From NCBI GenBank assembly GCA_003116995.1, contig BDSL01000085.1, forward strand, positions 248,001 to 312,000: a DNA stretch of 64,000 nucleotides, written 5' to 3'. This stretch comes from Yamagishiella unicocca. Its lineage: Eukaryota; Chlorophyta; Chlorophyceae; Chlamydomonadales; Volvocaceae. The notes under the pieces were generated by a model. It saw nothing but the letters and a program-made list of their open reading frames with translations. It searched no databases and was not told the origin of the DNA. The translations under genes and the position numbers were made by a program. Within the stretch, counting starts at the first letter, position 1, and the number at the start of each line of letters is the position of its first letter. Shown here piece after piece: positions 1 to 11,700 of this stretch.

Positions 1-1
1 C

Positions 2-3000
2 GACCCCGCCAAGCCCAGCACCTACCCCCGTGGCAACTTCGACGTGGTGTACGACAACAACGGCAAGGACATGGAGAGCTGCCAGCCCATGATTGACCAC
101 TTCAAGGTGGGCAGGCGGACGAAGGAAACTGACAAAGCAGGCGGCAGCCAACTTGTGTTTTCCTCTGGATCGACGTCACTTCGGCAGCCGCGGATTGCCG
201 CCGGTTCTCTGTGTGCTTGCTGCTCAGTCTTAGCATCGAGCGCCTTGCCTCGCGATCTCCAAACTGTCATTAAATCTTTTGAGGACCTCAGCTTCGTAAC
301 CCACATCGCACCCCGAGCAACCGCACCCTCAGCCTCAGTAATCATTGTGACTTATTTCAGCAGCCGCACCCTCTAATCCCCGTAAGCTGTTGCCGTAACC
401 TGTCGCCCTTTTTGCTCCATCGACGCACAGCACAAACTGGACCACTACATCTTCGTGTCGTCTGCCGGCGCCTACAAGGCCGACTCCATCGAGCCGATGC
501 ACGTGGAGGGCGACTCGCGCAAGGCCACGGCGGGACACGTGGAGGTGGAGGCCTACCTGCAAAAGGCCCGCATGCCGTACACGGTCTTCCAGCCCCTGTA
601 CATCTACGGCCCCAGCACCGGCAAGGACTGCGAGCAGTGGTTTGTTGACCGCATCATCAGGTGGGGGCCGTGGCGATCTGTACACCGATATAGGGGAGCA
701 AGAAACGGAAAGGCTAATGGGTGGGGTGAGGAAGGGGCGAGGAAAGGGGGCGAGGGAAGGCGCCAGGGAAGGGCGCGAGGGAAGGGGGCGAGGGAAGGGG
801 GCGAGGGAAGGGGCGCGAGGGAAGGCGCGAGGGAAGGGGCGCGAGGCTCCTCGTGGCGGCGGGGCGCGAGGATTGGGAGGGTCGTGGGGGCGGCCATGGG
901 CGATGTGGGTCAGGACGCACGCTATGAGGTATCGATACGAGAAACGGGTGTTCATGGGGATTATGGGGGCATTGAGGGCCCGGAATCTCATGAAGAACCT
1001 TTTCCGTACGCACCCCACATGCGCGGCCCCGCCTCGTTGTTGGGTTGCAGGGACCGGCCCGTGCCCATCCCCGCCCCTGGCATCCAGCTGACCTCGCTGA
1101 CGCACGTGGAGGACGTCGCGGCTATGCTGGCGCTGGTGCCGGGCAACCGGGAGGCCATCGGGCAGATGTACAACGTCTGCTCGGACCGTTGCATTAGCTT
1201 CGTCGGTAAGCTAGGCCGGGTGGGGAGGGGCCGGGGGTGTTGCGGGGCTGGGATCCGGGTGGGGAGGGGCCAGGGGTGTTGCGGGGCTGGGATCCGGGTG
1301 GGCTGGGGATCTTTGGGTCCTGGGGAGGTTGCGCATCCTTTGGTCGTGTCTGAATGGGTCCTGGGGAGGGTGCAGCATTACTGTGCCAGACGTCGTCGTG
1401 CGAGATCTTGTCATGAGACATCTTATTGAGCCAGATATTGTCGTGTGAGATCTTGTCGTGACAGGTCGTCGCGTATAGCCTCATGGCACGGTTGCAAGCG
1501 TGTACACGAACACGCCTAGCGTAAAAGTTGCACCCGTAACTGCTGGTCACGAGACAGGAAGGCTTTGCAGCCGGCACAGGCCCCCAGTCCTGCGCAAACA
1601 GGAACTACGGTAGCCAATCTTGGCGGGATAACGTGTGCGGAAATTGTTGACTAGGGCTGGGCGCTCTGGCTGAAAAAGGGACGCACTCTTGCCGTGTGAA
1701 GCCCGTACGGCACAGCCAGTGGGATGTGAGGCAAATGGGTCCGCTGCCGCTGACATGCTGGCGGCTGCGAGCCTGCACCTTGACAGCACTATCTTGCGCC
1801 GCGTTCGGGCTGTGGCCGAACGGCAGCCGTGGAGCTCTGGCCACTTGCAGCGGCGGCGGCAGTGCCATTCCGCACTACAGCGTATCAACGAGGGCACTGG
1901 GTCGTGGCTTGGGGAACGGCGGCGCCGGGCGCTACCGTGGCTGCGGCAATTAGGTCCCGCAGGAGCCACTCACCCGCGCTACTGGCAAATACACGACGCA
2001 TGTATACCGGTAGCTCGTGGAAGCGCCACCGACGGTTGCAGCACCGCCTGATTGCCGCACGATTGCGCTCTTTGCGCCTTCCAGTTGGGATACCGGTAAA
2101 CAGTTGCCAGACAGTAAAAGGCCGGCCGTTGGGGCTAGCGCTGCGGCGAACGGTTGGCCGTGCTGTCGCCGCACATCCTCAATGCTGGACCCCCCCCCGG
2201 GGCTGCCCCGCCCCCTGCCCCTCAGGCATCTGCAAGTCGGTGGCCAAGGCCCTCGGCAAGGAGGCGGACATTGTGCTGTACAGCCCGGAAAAGGTTGGCA
2301 CCGGCAAGAGCGGCAAGGCGGAGGGCTTCCCCTTCAGGTGCGGGCAGGGCGCGATGCGGGGTCATCCCACCCGGCGTGACTCGTGGGGTGCAAAGTGAGC
2401 TTGTCCGTGCGTCCAGCCGGCATCGCAGCACGGCACGGGATCCTGGGGGATGCGATCTTCGGAAGCCTGATGGCGGGAGATGCGTCCGATGCTTCGCCGA
2501 CTGGCTTAGACCGGTGTAGTGCGCGTCCTTGTTGGGCCCCACCACGCGGTCGAGTGCCTCGCCGCCCTCTGCCGCCGCAGGACCGTGCACTTCTTCGCCT
2601 CGGCGGACAAGGCCAAGCGCGAGCTGGGCTGGAAGCCGAAGCACGACTTCCAGAAGGACGTGGCGGCGCTGGTGGCCGACTACGCGGCGCAGGTGCGGGG
2701 GGGAGGGAGCGGGAGCGGGAGGGGGGGGCACTGGGGCGGGGGACGCGGGGGAGGGCCAGGTGTGGGACCATATGTGGAGCGGAGTAGGGCGCATGCGCTA
2801 CAGGTGGTCCGAGGAGGTTGCTGGTAGGAGGAATCGGTTCCTGACAAGGACCTAACAGCGCCCCGCAGCTGGTGTGGCTGTCGGCAGTGCTTATTAGCAA
2901 CACCCCGCTGCCTGGGAAGCGCGCGAGCCTGCAGACGCGGCATAACAGATAACCGCTAGCAGATAAGTCGCGGCGCAGTTCCCTGGCACATTAGGGTTCA

Positions 3001-3720
3001 GGATAGGTCCTCGGGTAAAGCGCCAGCAGTACGAAAAGCAGGCAATGGCCGGCATGGCCTGGAATCGTGGGTGAAATCAGTTGAACCAATTGTTCGCATC
3101 AGCTTCTTTCGCTGGATCTACGCGCCGCCGGGGCTGTTCACTTCCCGCGGAGTTTCGCAGCTTCGCGGTAAATTAACACAACATTTCATGCGTTGCACAA
3201 ACGTTTCTCACGCCGAAGGTCTACCACGTGGTGCCCAGTGCGATGTCTTCCCCCGTCCTCCCGACGTGGCCCTCGCTTGCTGGCCGTCATAACCGCCATC
3301 GCTCCCTGCTGACAGGCCCTCTCCCCCACCCTTATATGCTGCTATGTTGCGTTTCTCTCCCTATTATGTGTCCACCCACGGGTTTCTTCTCATTGCCCTC
3401 CCACCACCCTCCAGGGTCGCGCCAGCAAGGACATCGACTTCTCCGTCGACGACAAGATCCTCGCGGCTCTGGGCAAGTCGGCCAAGCCGGCCGCCGCCCC
3501 CGCCCCCTTCGCCCGCGTGAGCAGCTCCGCCCCCAGCAGCAGCAACGCCACGGTGCCCCGCGCCTCGTCCTTCAGCCCCCGCCGTGACCTGAAGATCAAG
3601 CGCACGGTGCTGCCGACCAACTGGCGCGACTCAGTGGACGGCGACGCGGTCCCGGCCGCAGCTGCGCCCAGCACCGGCCGCAGCAGCTCCGTGCCGAGGG
3701 ACTGGCGCAGTGCCATGTAA
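2..3720 (+). CDS. CSP41A: CSP41a, chloroplast stem-loop RNA-binding protein (5' partial)
   Basis: Six exons are visible: <2-106, 431-660, 1051-1205, 2226-2337, 2581-2692, 3415-3720 (TAA). All introns are GT-AG and phases agree. The product is the C-terminal two thirds of an atypical NAD-epimerase-fold protein; the family binds and cleaves plastid mRNAs and associates with plastid ribosomes. Seen: FDVVYDNNGKDMES, the strand with SSAGAYKADSIEPMHVEGD, FQPLYIYGP, DCEQWFVDRIIRDRPVPIP, the LTSLTHVEDVA helix, then FFASADKAKRELGWKP. The tail GRASKDIDFSVDDKILAAL resembles the CSP41a rather than the CSP41b C-terminus, followed by a Ser/Ala-rich extension of about 80 residues ending DWRSAM. The transit peptide and NAD-binding N-terminus lie left of the window. 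Confidence 0.93.
725..850. repeat. purine-rich GGGCGAGGGAA array in CSP41a intron 2
   Basis: About 125 bp of irregular G/A tract built from gggcgagggaag-type units inside intron 661-1050. It is strongly strand-asymmetric (purines on the sense strand). Confidence 0.7.
1216..1305. repeat. 39-bp direct repeat, two copies, CSP41a intron 3
   Basis: Two nearly identical 39-bp units (1216-1254, 1255-1293; one mismatch seen) plus a truncated third, starting ten bases after the 5' splice site at 1206. Confidence 0.8.
1395..1475. repeat. degenerate repeats of a TCGTG-GAGATCTTGTC motif, CSP41a intron 3
   Basis: The motif gagatcttgtc occurs twice, about 45 bp apart, each preceded by tcgtg(c/t) and followed by (a/g)tga(g/c)a. 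Nothing else is recognised in the rest of this 1020-bp intron. Confidence 0.5.
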
Positions 3721-3927
3721 GCGGGGTGTCGTACCGATGACGTCAGCGCGGTGTCGTGCTGATGACGTCACCGCCGAGGCGCTGCCATGCGGTTCGGAGG
3801 CAGGGCCCGCGACTCCTCGCGATTGTGATGGGGGACTCGTGTGAAGGCCTGGGGATGTGAGCTAGGGCAAGGGGCTTGCTTTCGGTTGCTTGGAGCGCAT
3901 TACGGACCCAGGGAGTGAATTTTGGGG

Positions 3928-3932
3928 TGTAA
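3928..3932 (+). terminator. candidate poly(A) signal TGTAA for CSP41a
   Basis: TGTAA, the usual chlorophyte poly(A) signal, about 210 nt after the stop codon. A second TGTAA at 4357-4361 is an alternative end of the 3' UTR. Confidence 0.35.
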
Positions 3933-4565
3933 CGCAGGCGGGAGAGCCACAGGTGGCCGGAGCCGCGTGTGCCGCGTGTATGTGGACATTTGGACAGCGG
4001 CTCGTCTGCGGCGGCATGTCGCTCTTGTGATTCCTCTTTTTTGTGCGCGCCGGGTGGCGGGGTATGGGGGCGGGTAGCCGGCGGCCTGTTCCGGCATCTT
4101 TGCACTTCATTGCCGGTTTGCGCGAAGTTTTGGATTTCGGCGTGCAGTGCAGTGAAGCACACGCGGACGCTTTTTGGTTGAGCGAGAGTGGTGAGGTGCT
4201 GTGACTTGGGGGCGTGGAATAGCGTAGAAGCGTGCGGGGGCTGCTGTGCTCGAAAGGGTTGCAGCATGTCCCTGTTGTGAGTAGGGCGCGCTGCGTTGAC
4301 CAGCGTATGGCTCAAGCAGCATTTTTTGCAGTCCTTCGAAGCCCATCGTTACACAATGTAAATTTCGGAGCCAATCCATGCAAACCCGCCGGCCCTGTTT
4401 ACTTGCACCGCACCACATCATTGTACAGTGTGACCACCAGTGATTTAAAAAAACGTGTGTATCGTACAGGCGCGCAATTAAAAACGGAAATACTGGGCGG
4501 CTCACACACAGACCGTTCGGCCAGGAGTCACTCTTGCACTTAAATCTTCAAGGGGCCGCCCCCCC

Positions 4566-4570
4566 TTACA
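4566..4570 (-). terminator. candidate poly(A) signal (TTACA on +) for the GTF3C6-like gene
   Basis: TGTAA on the minus strand about 55 nt past the stop. Another copy is at 4349-4353, which gives a more typical 3' UTR length. Confidence 0.3.
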
Positions 4571-4625
4571 CTACTTCATTCACCCCTCATGCGAATCATT
4601 CGAGATACTAACAGTCTAACAAGTG

Positions 4626-5083
4626 TCATGCAGGCACCAAAACACGCTTGAAGGTGAGCAGCTTGTCTGTTTGACCCCTAATCCGTACGGTGCATGGTTG
4701 CTGCGCTGGCGGTTCCTGCCCTTGGCCCTGCTGCTGCTCGGGTCCTCTCCCGCCGTTGCTGGTGGTATTCTGTGGTGCTCGAGCTTCTGCAGCCTTTGCG
4801 GCGGCCACGGGCTCCTTGTTTAGCAGAAGGATGTCGCCCAGATGCTCTTCGTATGTGCCTTGCAGCACAACACCGTTCTGAAGCTTGATGACGGGCGTGT
4901 CGCTGTCCAAAGCCTACACACATGGCAATATGGAGTCATTTGCACGAGTGCAGCGGCACAGCGCAAATCGGCATATGAAGCCCGCACCTGGATGACCAGC
5001 TTCTCGCCCGGCTTGAGCCAAACAGCCACCTCACGCGGTAGGTCCAGCAGCACGTATTGGACGTCTTCGTTGCCTGTGGACAT
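4626..5083 (-). CDS. GTF3C6: TFIIIC tau55/GTF3C6-like subunit
   Basis: Two exons, 5083-4988 and 4913-4626, joined by a 74-nt GT-AG phase-0 intron; 127 residues. The protein opens with [16 protein letters not shown], a short beta strand, then reads [28 protein letters not shown]. This order (VLLDL strand, D-DTPV-L core, G-YEEHLG) is that of the small TFIIIC tau55/GTF3C6 family, a beta-barrel subunit that pairs with tau95 in the RNA polymerase III factor TFIIIC. A Gln/Gly/Pro-rich linker follows, then [22 protein letters not shown], a possible last strand. The start is the first in-frame ATG. The divergent neighbour is the CMC1-like gene. The family call rests on short motifs only. Confidence 0.72.
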
Positions 5084-5481
5084 GTGCCCACGGGACGTCT
5101 TTACTGATGCACGCCGACAGTAAGCAGTTAGCCATCGGTCTCGGTCCTACCCTCAGTGAGCACAACCTCTGGTGGGCCCTCCACGCAAGCCATGGACGTG
5201 CGCGGCGGCCGCGGCGTTAGTGACACTGCAGGCTGACTAAAAGGAAAAGGGGCTTGAGGGTTCGCGCCACATCGACATGCCTCCGCCGTACGGCTGTTGG
5301 GATACAAGCTACCTGATAATCAGATAGGCTATCGATAGAATGCTATTTCCACTTTACTTGTATAAGAAAGAAATTGCGGCGTTCGCCTGGAATCGCAGCC
5401 CTAGTGCCAAACCTTTGTGTAACCTAGAACGCAACTTGCACAATAATACATCCCAAAAACGCTTTATATCACTAGAGTAGG
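5084..5481. promoter_or_regulatory. 398-bp divergent promoter region
   Basis: Separates the start codons of the GTF3C6-like gene (-) and the CMC1-like gene (+). It is noticeably more AT-rich near 5300-5480 than the flanking exons and holds no convincing ORF, so both promoters and 5' UTRs must lie here. No defined TATA box is claimed. Confidence 0.6.
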
Positions 5482-6737
5482 ATGGCCGCAGTGGTTGGCG
5501 CAACGGCAGACGGGTTGAGTCCAAGCGCATCAGCCACCACAGACAGCAGCTACGTGTCACCGCACGCCCGTAACAAAATCGTGCTCAAGCTTGCACGCAT
5601 GGGAGAGGAGCGCTGCAAGTCCTTCATTGAGGACTTCAACATGTGCTGCAATGGGCGGAGCCTTTCCCAAATCTTCTGCAAGGGAAAGTACGATGCATCA
5701 CAGGATTGCATGCATAGATAGTAAGTGGAAGTCTTGGAAAGTGGATGCAATTCGGCGCAGGGGCGAAGGCACTGTAGAAGGCACAGTAGCGTTACAGCCG
5801 ATACACGTGGGCCTGCTTGATGCTGCTCCATTACGAGAGATTGTGTCTTATCTCCTGGCGGGAATTGGGGGGGGGTGGGTTGTGCCGTGGTACTCCTTAT
5901 AGCCACACATGCGCTGCGAAGAAGGGTTCTGCCTTGAACATGTGTTGCAACGGTTCCGGGCTATGCGCTGCAACAGCGATCGCCAAATCGGCTGGCCGGT
6001 ATCCCGCTGCAGGCTGTGAGGGAAGGGGGGCGCCTCCTTGCTGCCACGTCTAGATTACCATAATGGCCCCACTACACACACAGCGGGCCAGTTTTTTTGA
6101 CAGTCAACCCAAGTCCAGTAGCATGCGCGCGCGTCCAGGTGTCCGAAGCCTATGCACCAGCTACACTTCCCATGTCGAGTACCGGGTCCTTTTCTGTAGA
6201 CCCCCCTCACACACACACACACTAGTATGTCACCAGTGTCCCTGCGGCCCCCGGTCGCGGCACCCTGCTGCACCACTGCCCCGGGGGCAGGTCTGTCCCC
6301 GCGGTGGCATGGCCGCAGCGTTTCGAGCGGGCGCTCTGCCGCAGGGACCGCCGACAAATCGCAGCAGGGCAGGTGGCCGCGCGACAGCCGCCGGCTCACC
6401 CTGCACATATGACCCGACACTGCAAGATACGAGGCGATGGTGGCAGCGGATCCAACCCATTGCGCTCCTCCAGCTTTTTGCCGGCCCCGTCTGGCCTCCT
6501 CTCCCACGATCTGTCGGAATGGGCTGCCCTCCGTAAGACGTTGCGCTCCTGGCCTCCATCTCCCCCTGCCCCCTGCCGCCCGCCTCCTGCAGCATGAACG
6601 AGGCCAACCTGGACCTGGTGGCTCGCCGCTGGATCGACCAGGGCCGCCCCCGGAAGCCGGATTGGAGCGTGCTGCTGGCGGGGGTGCTGGAGGAGGGGGA
6701 TCGGCTGGGACAGGTCGCGGGGTCGGCTGCGAAGTAG
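5482..6737 (+). CDS. CMC1: CMC1-like twin CX9C mitochondrial protein
   Basis: Two exons, 5482-5720 and 6593-6737 (TAG), with an 872-nt intron whose donor is gtaagt; 127 residues. The central CHCH domain has C45-X9-C55 and C66-X9-C76, with a CC pair at 55-56 (RCKSFIEDFNMCCNGRS ... FCKGKYDASQDC). The RC-X9-CC spacing and following Cys pair match the CMC1 family of COX assembly factors, imported into the intermembrane space by the Mia40 disulfide relay. The splice completes a Tyr codon, giving DCMHRYMNEANLDLVARRWI, then a Gly/Ala tail. The intron carries a dispersed repeat copy at about 6125-6205. Other twin-CX9C families (CMC2, COX19) fit less well. Confidence 0.8.
6125..6205 (+). repeat. dispersed intron repeat family C (CMC1 intron)
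   Basis: Contains GTGTCCGAAGCCTATGCACC followed by agctacacttcccatgtcgag and an ACCGG box. The same block is near 14361, 15621 (reverse) and 29191. Confidence 0.75.
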
Positions 6738-7728
6738 GGGCCAGCAGGCAACGGAGCCACAGAGCCATAGTACGGCTTACGGTGGACAGGGCGTAGGGGC
6801 ACGTCGCGGGTCTGATGGTGCCGGCAGGAAGAGTTGAGCGCAGGGCGTTTGATCATTCCATGGCTTCAGGGACTGGTTCCCGGCGGCCCGAGTCCAGGCC
6901 TGGAAGCTGCTGACCCGCTGGGTTCGGATCTTCTCGCCCCGGGTAAGTGGTACCCGTGGGCGGGTGGTATCTCTGGCCGTACTGGTTGCCACCACCCGGG
7001 AACCATAAGGCCCCGCCAGTTCACGTCGTCGGCTTCACGTCGCTAGCTGATAGAGCCGAGCCGCGCTGGAACACAAGCTGCGAATGTTGTCACAGAGCAA
7101 ATCCAGACGGAGTCTGGATGAAGCAGTCGTGGTTCGCGGCTGCGATGCGGCGTCAGGGGGCACTCCGCCGTGTAGGTGCGGGCTGCAGAGTACCCGAGCC
7201 ACCACCGGGTCGGCGTGCCACACGTGAGGCGCAGGCGCGCTGTAGCATTGCGGCTGCGGCACCGCAACCCGGCAGCAGTGCGTGTGCTGACTGGGGATCG
7301 CCTGGCGAGCGGGCTGGGCTGGGCAGCAGGGCACACGGCGGGCTATCGGCCCCGACAGGATTGCGAACTTGGGGGCTGGGTGGTGGTTTTGGAGCCGCAG
7401 GGCGCATCGCACCGGCAGCCGGCAATCCATGCCGCAGCCGTGGTGTCTAGGCACCCTCGGCCGGCGCTTGGTGTGGTGATGCGCAGCTAGGCGGCGAAAC
7501 TCACTCCACGGAAGATGATGCCCTGGTGTGTGTAAGTAGTCGCATTCGCACAGGCAGCGCCGTAACCAAGGGCATACCAAGCCGTCTTCCCGAAGCTCTT
7601 TCCAGACCCATGCGAGTGGCCGAGGGATGCGGGTTTGATGCGGTGACGGTGTCAGGTCACCTGTCGAGAGCTGTGCCTCACAGCAGCCGAGTGGCTGGTG
7701 CCGCGCACTGGTGCAGAGTGAGGGTGTC

Positions 7729-7733
7729 TGTAA
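7729..7733 (+). terminator. candidate poly(A) signal TGTAA for CMC1-like gene
   Basis: Plus-strand TGTAA; another at 7531-7535. It sits just before the minus-strand motif at 7834, so the two 3' ends would abut. Confidence 0.35.
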
Positions 7734-7740
7734 AGCTATC

Positions 7741-7820
7741 CAATGTTCACGGCCGCCACACCACCAGGGTGTCCCAATGTTCACGGCCGCCACCTCATTC
7801 ACGGCCGCCACACCACCTCT
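7741..7820. repeat. triplicated TTCACGGCCGCCAC motif
   Basis: The 14-mer ttcacggccgccac occurs three times within 80 bp, between the two candidate poly(A) sites of convergent genes. Confidence 0.8.
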
Positions 7821-7833
7821 TTCCGATCAACTA

Positions 7834-7838
7834 TTACA
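7834..7838 (-). terminator. candidate poly(A) signal (TTACA on +) for the giant gene
   Basis: Minus-strand TGTAA about 960 nt past the stop of the giant gene; a second one is at 7920-7924. Confidence 0.35.
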
Positions 7839-8794
7839 TGGTTCACAAGCAAGCCAGTCGCCTGATGCAATGTTTAGTTAACACAGCAGCAGCTCTACAC
7901 GAAGCCGGTTTACAAGCTATAAACGCCGACACAATGCAGCCCGCCAGCAGTGCGCACAGTCCACTTCAGTCCCAATAGACATACCGGTACGCTGGCAAAC
8001 CGGGATTCCAAATCCTCCTCATATCATCATTCCTCATCACATTATCACATGAGCCATGGTGTGCTTCAGCAAGCGCAACGCCCTTTACGACCCTTTAATG
8101 TTCCCCGCCCCCTTCCGCCAAATGTCCTCCCCCCCCCAAGACACGAAAAACACGCACGCGTCACGCACGCGACCACCGCCTGCCCCCTCATTTCCCCTAA
8201 TCACCGCCTGCTCTGTCGTGTCGCTCCAGCTTCAGCGGCGGCAGCACGACACACCCCGGTGCGGTCTGGGGACCCAGGGCACCGGGCTTACGGGAAGCCC
8301 CCCCAGACGAACACTAAACGAAAGCACCCCCTCGTGCTGTGGCAACAACTTCTCAGCGGCACGCCATGTCGACACAGATACTGTAGTGAGAGAGACGTTC
8401 CTGCTGCTGAAGCGTTGGCCTCACGGCACCCACAAAACCACGCTGCCTCCCGCCTACCCGCCTTCACGCCTACCCGCCTTCACGCCTGACTCCTGCATAA
8501 CGGCGGGACGACGACAGCGGTGCAGGCCCTGCCACGTGGCTGGCCGAGCACATCTGCGGGCTCCGGAGCACGCGCACCTCTTGGACCGAAACGCAGCGCA
8601 CAGCGCACGCACATCCGCTGCGACAGGGGAGAGGGGACCCGTGCAAAATGGCACCAATACACCCTCCTGCCGGCTCCAGAACCAAAGATCACCCCCCGTC
8701 GCCAGCACCCTCGCCGCACTACTGCTGGGACGCGCCCCCCCCCCTCCCTGCACCTAATCGGTTTTTTTCCCTACCTCTGCACTCGGCCGCGGCT

Positions 8795-11700
8795 CTATGG
8801 CGACCCGGGTCGCGAGCGGGCCGAGCGGCGAGACGACGTCTCTCCGTCGTCCATCATCACCCTGCTCGGCTCCCCGTTTCGCCCGCCTCCTCCTCCTCCT
8901 CCACCCCTGCCGGTGCTCTTGGACCTCAGCGGCTGCCCCGCACTCCCCGTCAGCACGTCCGCCAGCCGGTCCACCACCGTCGTCGAGCGCTCCGCCCCGT
9001 AGCCCGTAAGCCTCGCGTTCAGCTCCTCCAGCATCGCCGCTGCCAGCACGTTGGCGCGCCGCAGCTGCAGACTCCGCTCACGACCCGACATCACCGTCTC
9101 GACAGCCGGCGGCGCCGGCGCCGCCGGCGGCTGCACCAGCCCGTACCGCCGCTCCACCTTGAGCTTCCGCGCCGCCAGCGTCCTGTCGTACACGCCGCCG
9201 CGGAACGCCCGCAGCGGACCGGGGATCTCCTCGGCGGCCGCCTGGCGCGCCGCGCCGCCGCCGCCGCCGCCGCCGCCGCCGGGGCGCACCCCGGCGGCGG
9301 CGGCGATGCGGCGGAGGGAAGTCGGATCGCCGCCTTGCAGAGCGGCTCCGCGCTGCACCACCACGACCCCCTCCGGCACCCGGGCATGGACTGCACCCGA
9401 GGCGTGCGCCGCGATGTCCGCCTTGAGCGCCTCGTACGTCGCCATCACGTCAGGGTGCGCCCGGTGCATGCCCCCACCCAGGTAGTCCATGTCGTGCTTG
9501 CTGCGGTAGTACTTGACGCCGTTGTGGCCGCGGGTGTACGACTGGGAGCCCAGCGCAACGCCTGGCGGCGTGCGGGGGACCGGCTGGTCGCCATCGCCGG
9601 AGGAGGTGCTGCCGCCGCCGACGCCGCCTGCGGCGGCGATGGCGGCGGCGGTGGTGCCCGGCACGCTCGTGGCTCCATGCACCCGCAGCTGGAAGGCCGC
9701 CAGGCGGTCCTTAGCGGGCATCCTGAGGGGCTGCAGCCGCCGAGGCGCCAGCATGGCTGTGGCGGCTGCCGCCGCCGCCAGGGCTGCGTTGGCCTGCTCG
9801 CGACGCAGCACCAGGCGGGGGGCGGTCAGGGTGTAGACGGAGTCGACACCGGGGCGGCGGTTGCGAGGGCCGCGGCCTGCGGCCCGGTGGAGCGCCTCCA
9901 CCACAGCGGCGTGCTCCGCATCGGCCTGCTCCTGCTCGGGGAGGGGAGGGGAGGGGGGAGGGGAAGAAGCCGTTGACACGAAAAAGACAGGATAATGGGC
10001 GCATGGTCGGCGGACAGCGAGGATGTGGGCGGGGAGGGAGGGGGCCGTGGGCGGAGAGGTGTTGGAAGGAGCCGGTGGGGGCCCATGTGGCGGGATGGTC
10101 ACATGCCGGTGGCGTGATGCGGTGTGGTGTAGGGTAGGAAATATAAATGTGCGGGAGTGTACGGAGATAAGAGACGCGGCGGCGTTTTACACTTCGTCGT
10201 CACACGACACTGGTGTACGGCAGTTCAAAACCTACCTCACGTACACACTGCTGTCGCCCCCCGCCCCCCGCCCCCCGCCCCCCGCCCCCCGCCCCTCCCT
10301 CCGCGCGAGCCCCACCTGTGCGACCGAGCGGTACCTCAGGTCCAGCTTGAACAAGCGGTGCTCCATGTGGCCCATGTTGCGAGAAGCCGTCAGCGTGCGC
10401 GGGTGGCCGATGCCCAGCACCACCCGGAAGGTCTCGGTGGCGCCGGACAGCAGCCGCAGCGCCATGTGGGTCTTGCCCAGGCGGTCCAGGCAGCAGGCCA
10501 GGTTGTGGTGCGCCAGGGCGGTGTCCACGTGGTGCGAGCCCATGTCGGGGTGCTGCTCGCGGAGCACCTTGGCCTGGGGGGGGGCCGGCACGGAACCGGC
10601 GGATCGGGCAGGGAGAAGAGGCGAGGCGAGGAGAAGGGAAGGGAGGCGAGGGGAGGGAGGTCAGGGCGGGGCCGTGGGCTGTAGCGGCGTCGGGTGGTGT
10701 TGCTTTGCTTGGCTAGCGTCAAGTCAGCAGGCTTCCGCAGCCGATTCCCGCCCGCTCCCTGGAGCGTCTGATGCCCTGGTACATTTCGGGCACCACCACA
10801 TCAGGACCCTCGCCCCGCCCCCCGCCGCCCCCACGGCCCCACCTGCACCATGCGCTCGAAGGCGTCCTGCAGCCGCCCCATGTGGTACAGCAGGTGGCCC
10901 CGGCAGCCATGAATGAGCGGCTCCGCCGAGTGTCCCTCCGGCAGCCTCCACAGCTGCTGCTCCGCCGCCTCGTACTGCAGCAGGGCAGCGTTGTCCCGGC
11001 CGCAGCTCACGAGCACACTGGCGCGGATCAGGCACAGGTAGCTGCGGGGAGAGGGGAGGGTGTTGCAACAGAGGCCGGGTTACTCGACTTGGGGAGGTGG
11101 CAAGGAAAACCCGTGCGCGAAGGAAGACCGTTTAGGATAGACGTGGGGAGGTGGGGGGAGGAGGGGGGGGAGGCAGGGGACAGACAGGAGACGGGTGGGG
11201 GTGAGCGCTTGGAGAGAGGTGGTTGGGAGGGTAGCGGTTGGGGGTTGGGATGGTTGGGGGTTGGGATGGGAGCGTCGCGCTGTGGATTGTGCCGGCATCA
11301 CTGGGACGGCAATGGCACCGTGGTGGGTGCCGTCGTTTGCTGGTGCCGCGATGATCGACAACACCCAGAGGAAATAGGTTGATTTACGGTGAACCGCTGA
11401 ACCTCTTGTTGACTGCGACCTGTTGTTGGCGAGCCGCTAAAGCTCTTGTTAACTGCGACCCGTTGTTGGCGAACCGCTAAGCCGTGTGTGTACTCTTGTT
11501 AACTGCGACCTGGTTTCGTACGCCCGTCGCCTCAAGTCCTGTACCCCCCCCGCGGATCCTCTTATCAAACCCCCCTCCCGGCAACCCCGCACCCACATCT
11601 CCTGCTCCGGCGACAAGGTGAGTGAACCTCCGAACGGCAGGTTCCCCTCGCCGGACAGCATCGCCCGCCAGATCACCGCCGCCTTGTCGTACTCCCCCAG

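Larger units (their letters stand above)
3721..4625. other. tail-to-tail intergenic region (3' UTRs)
   Basis: Lies between the stop codons of CSP41a (+) and the GTF3C6-like gene (-). No ORF with coding character or splice support was found; it should hold both 3' UTRs. Confidence 0.6.
6738..8794. other. 2-kb tail-to-tail intergenic region
   Basis: Between the stops of the CMC1-like gene (+) and the giant minus-strand gene. No ORF here has splice-supported or family-like sequence. It holds both 3' UTRs and a short direct repeat. Confidence 0.6.

Noticed and set aside
8648..9976. Plus-strand open frame of over 400 codons
   Set aside because: Exactly antisense to the last exon of the giant gene; Arg/His/Pro-rich composition typical of GC-rich shadow frames.
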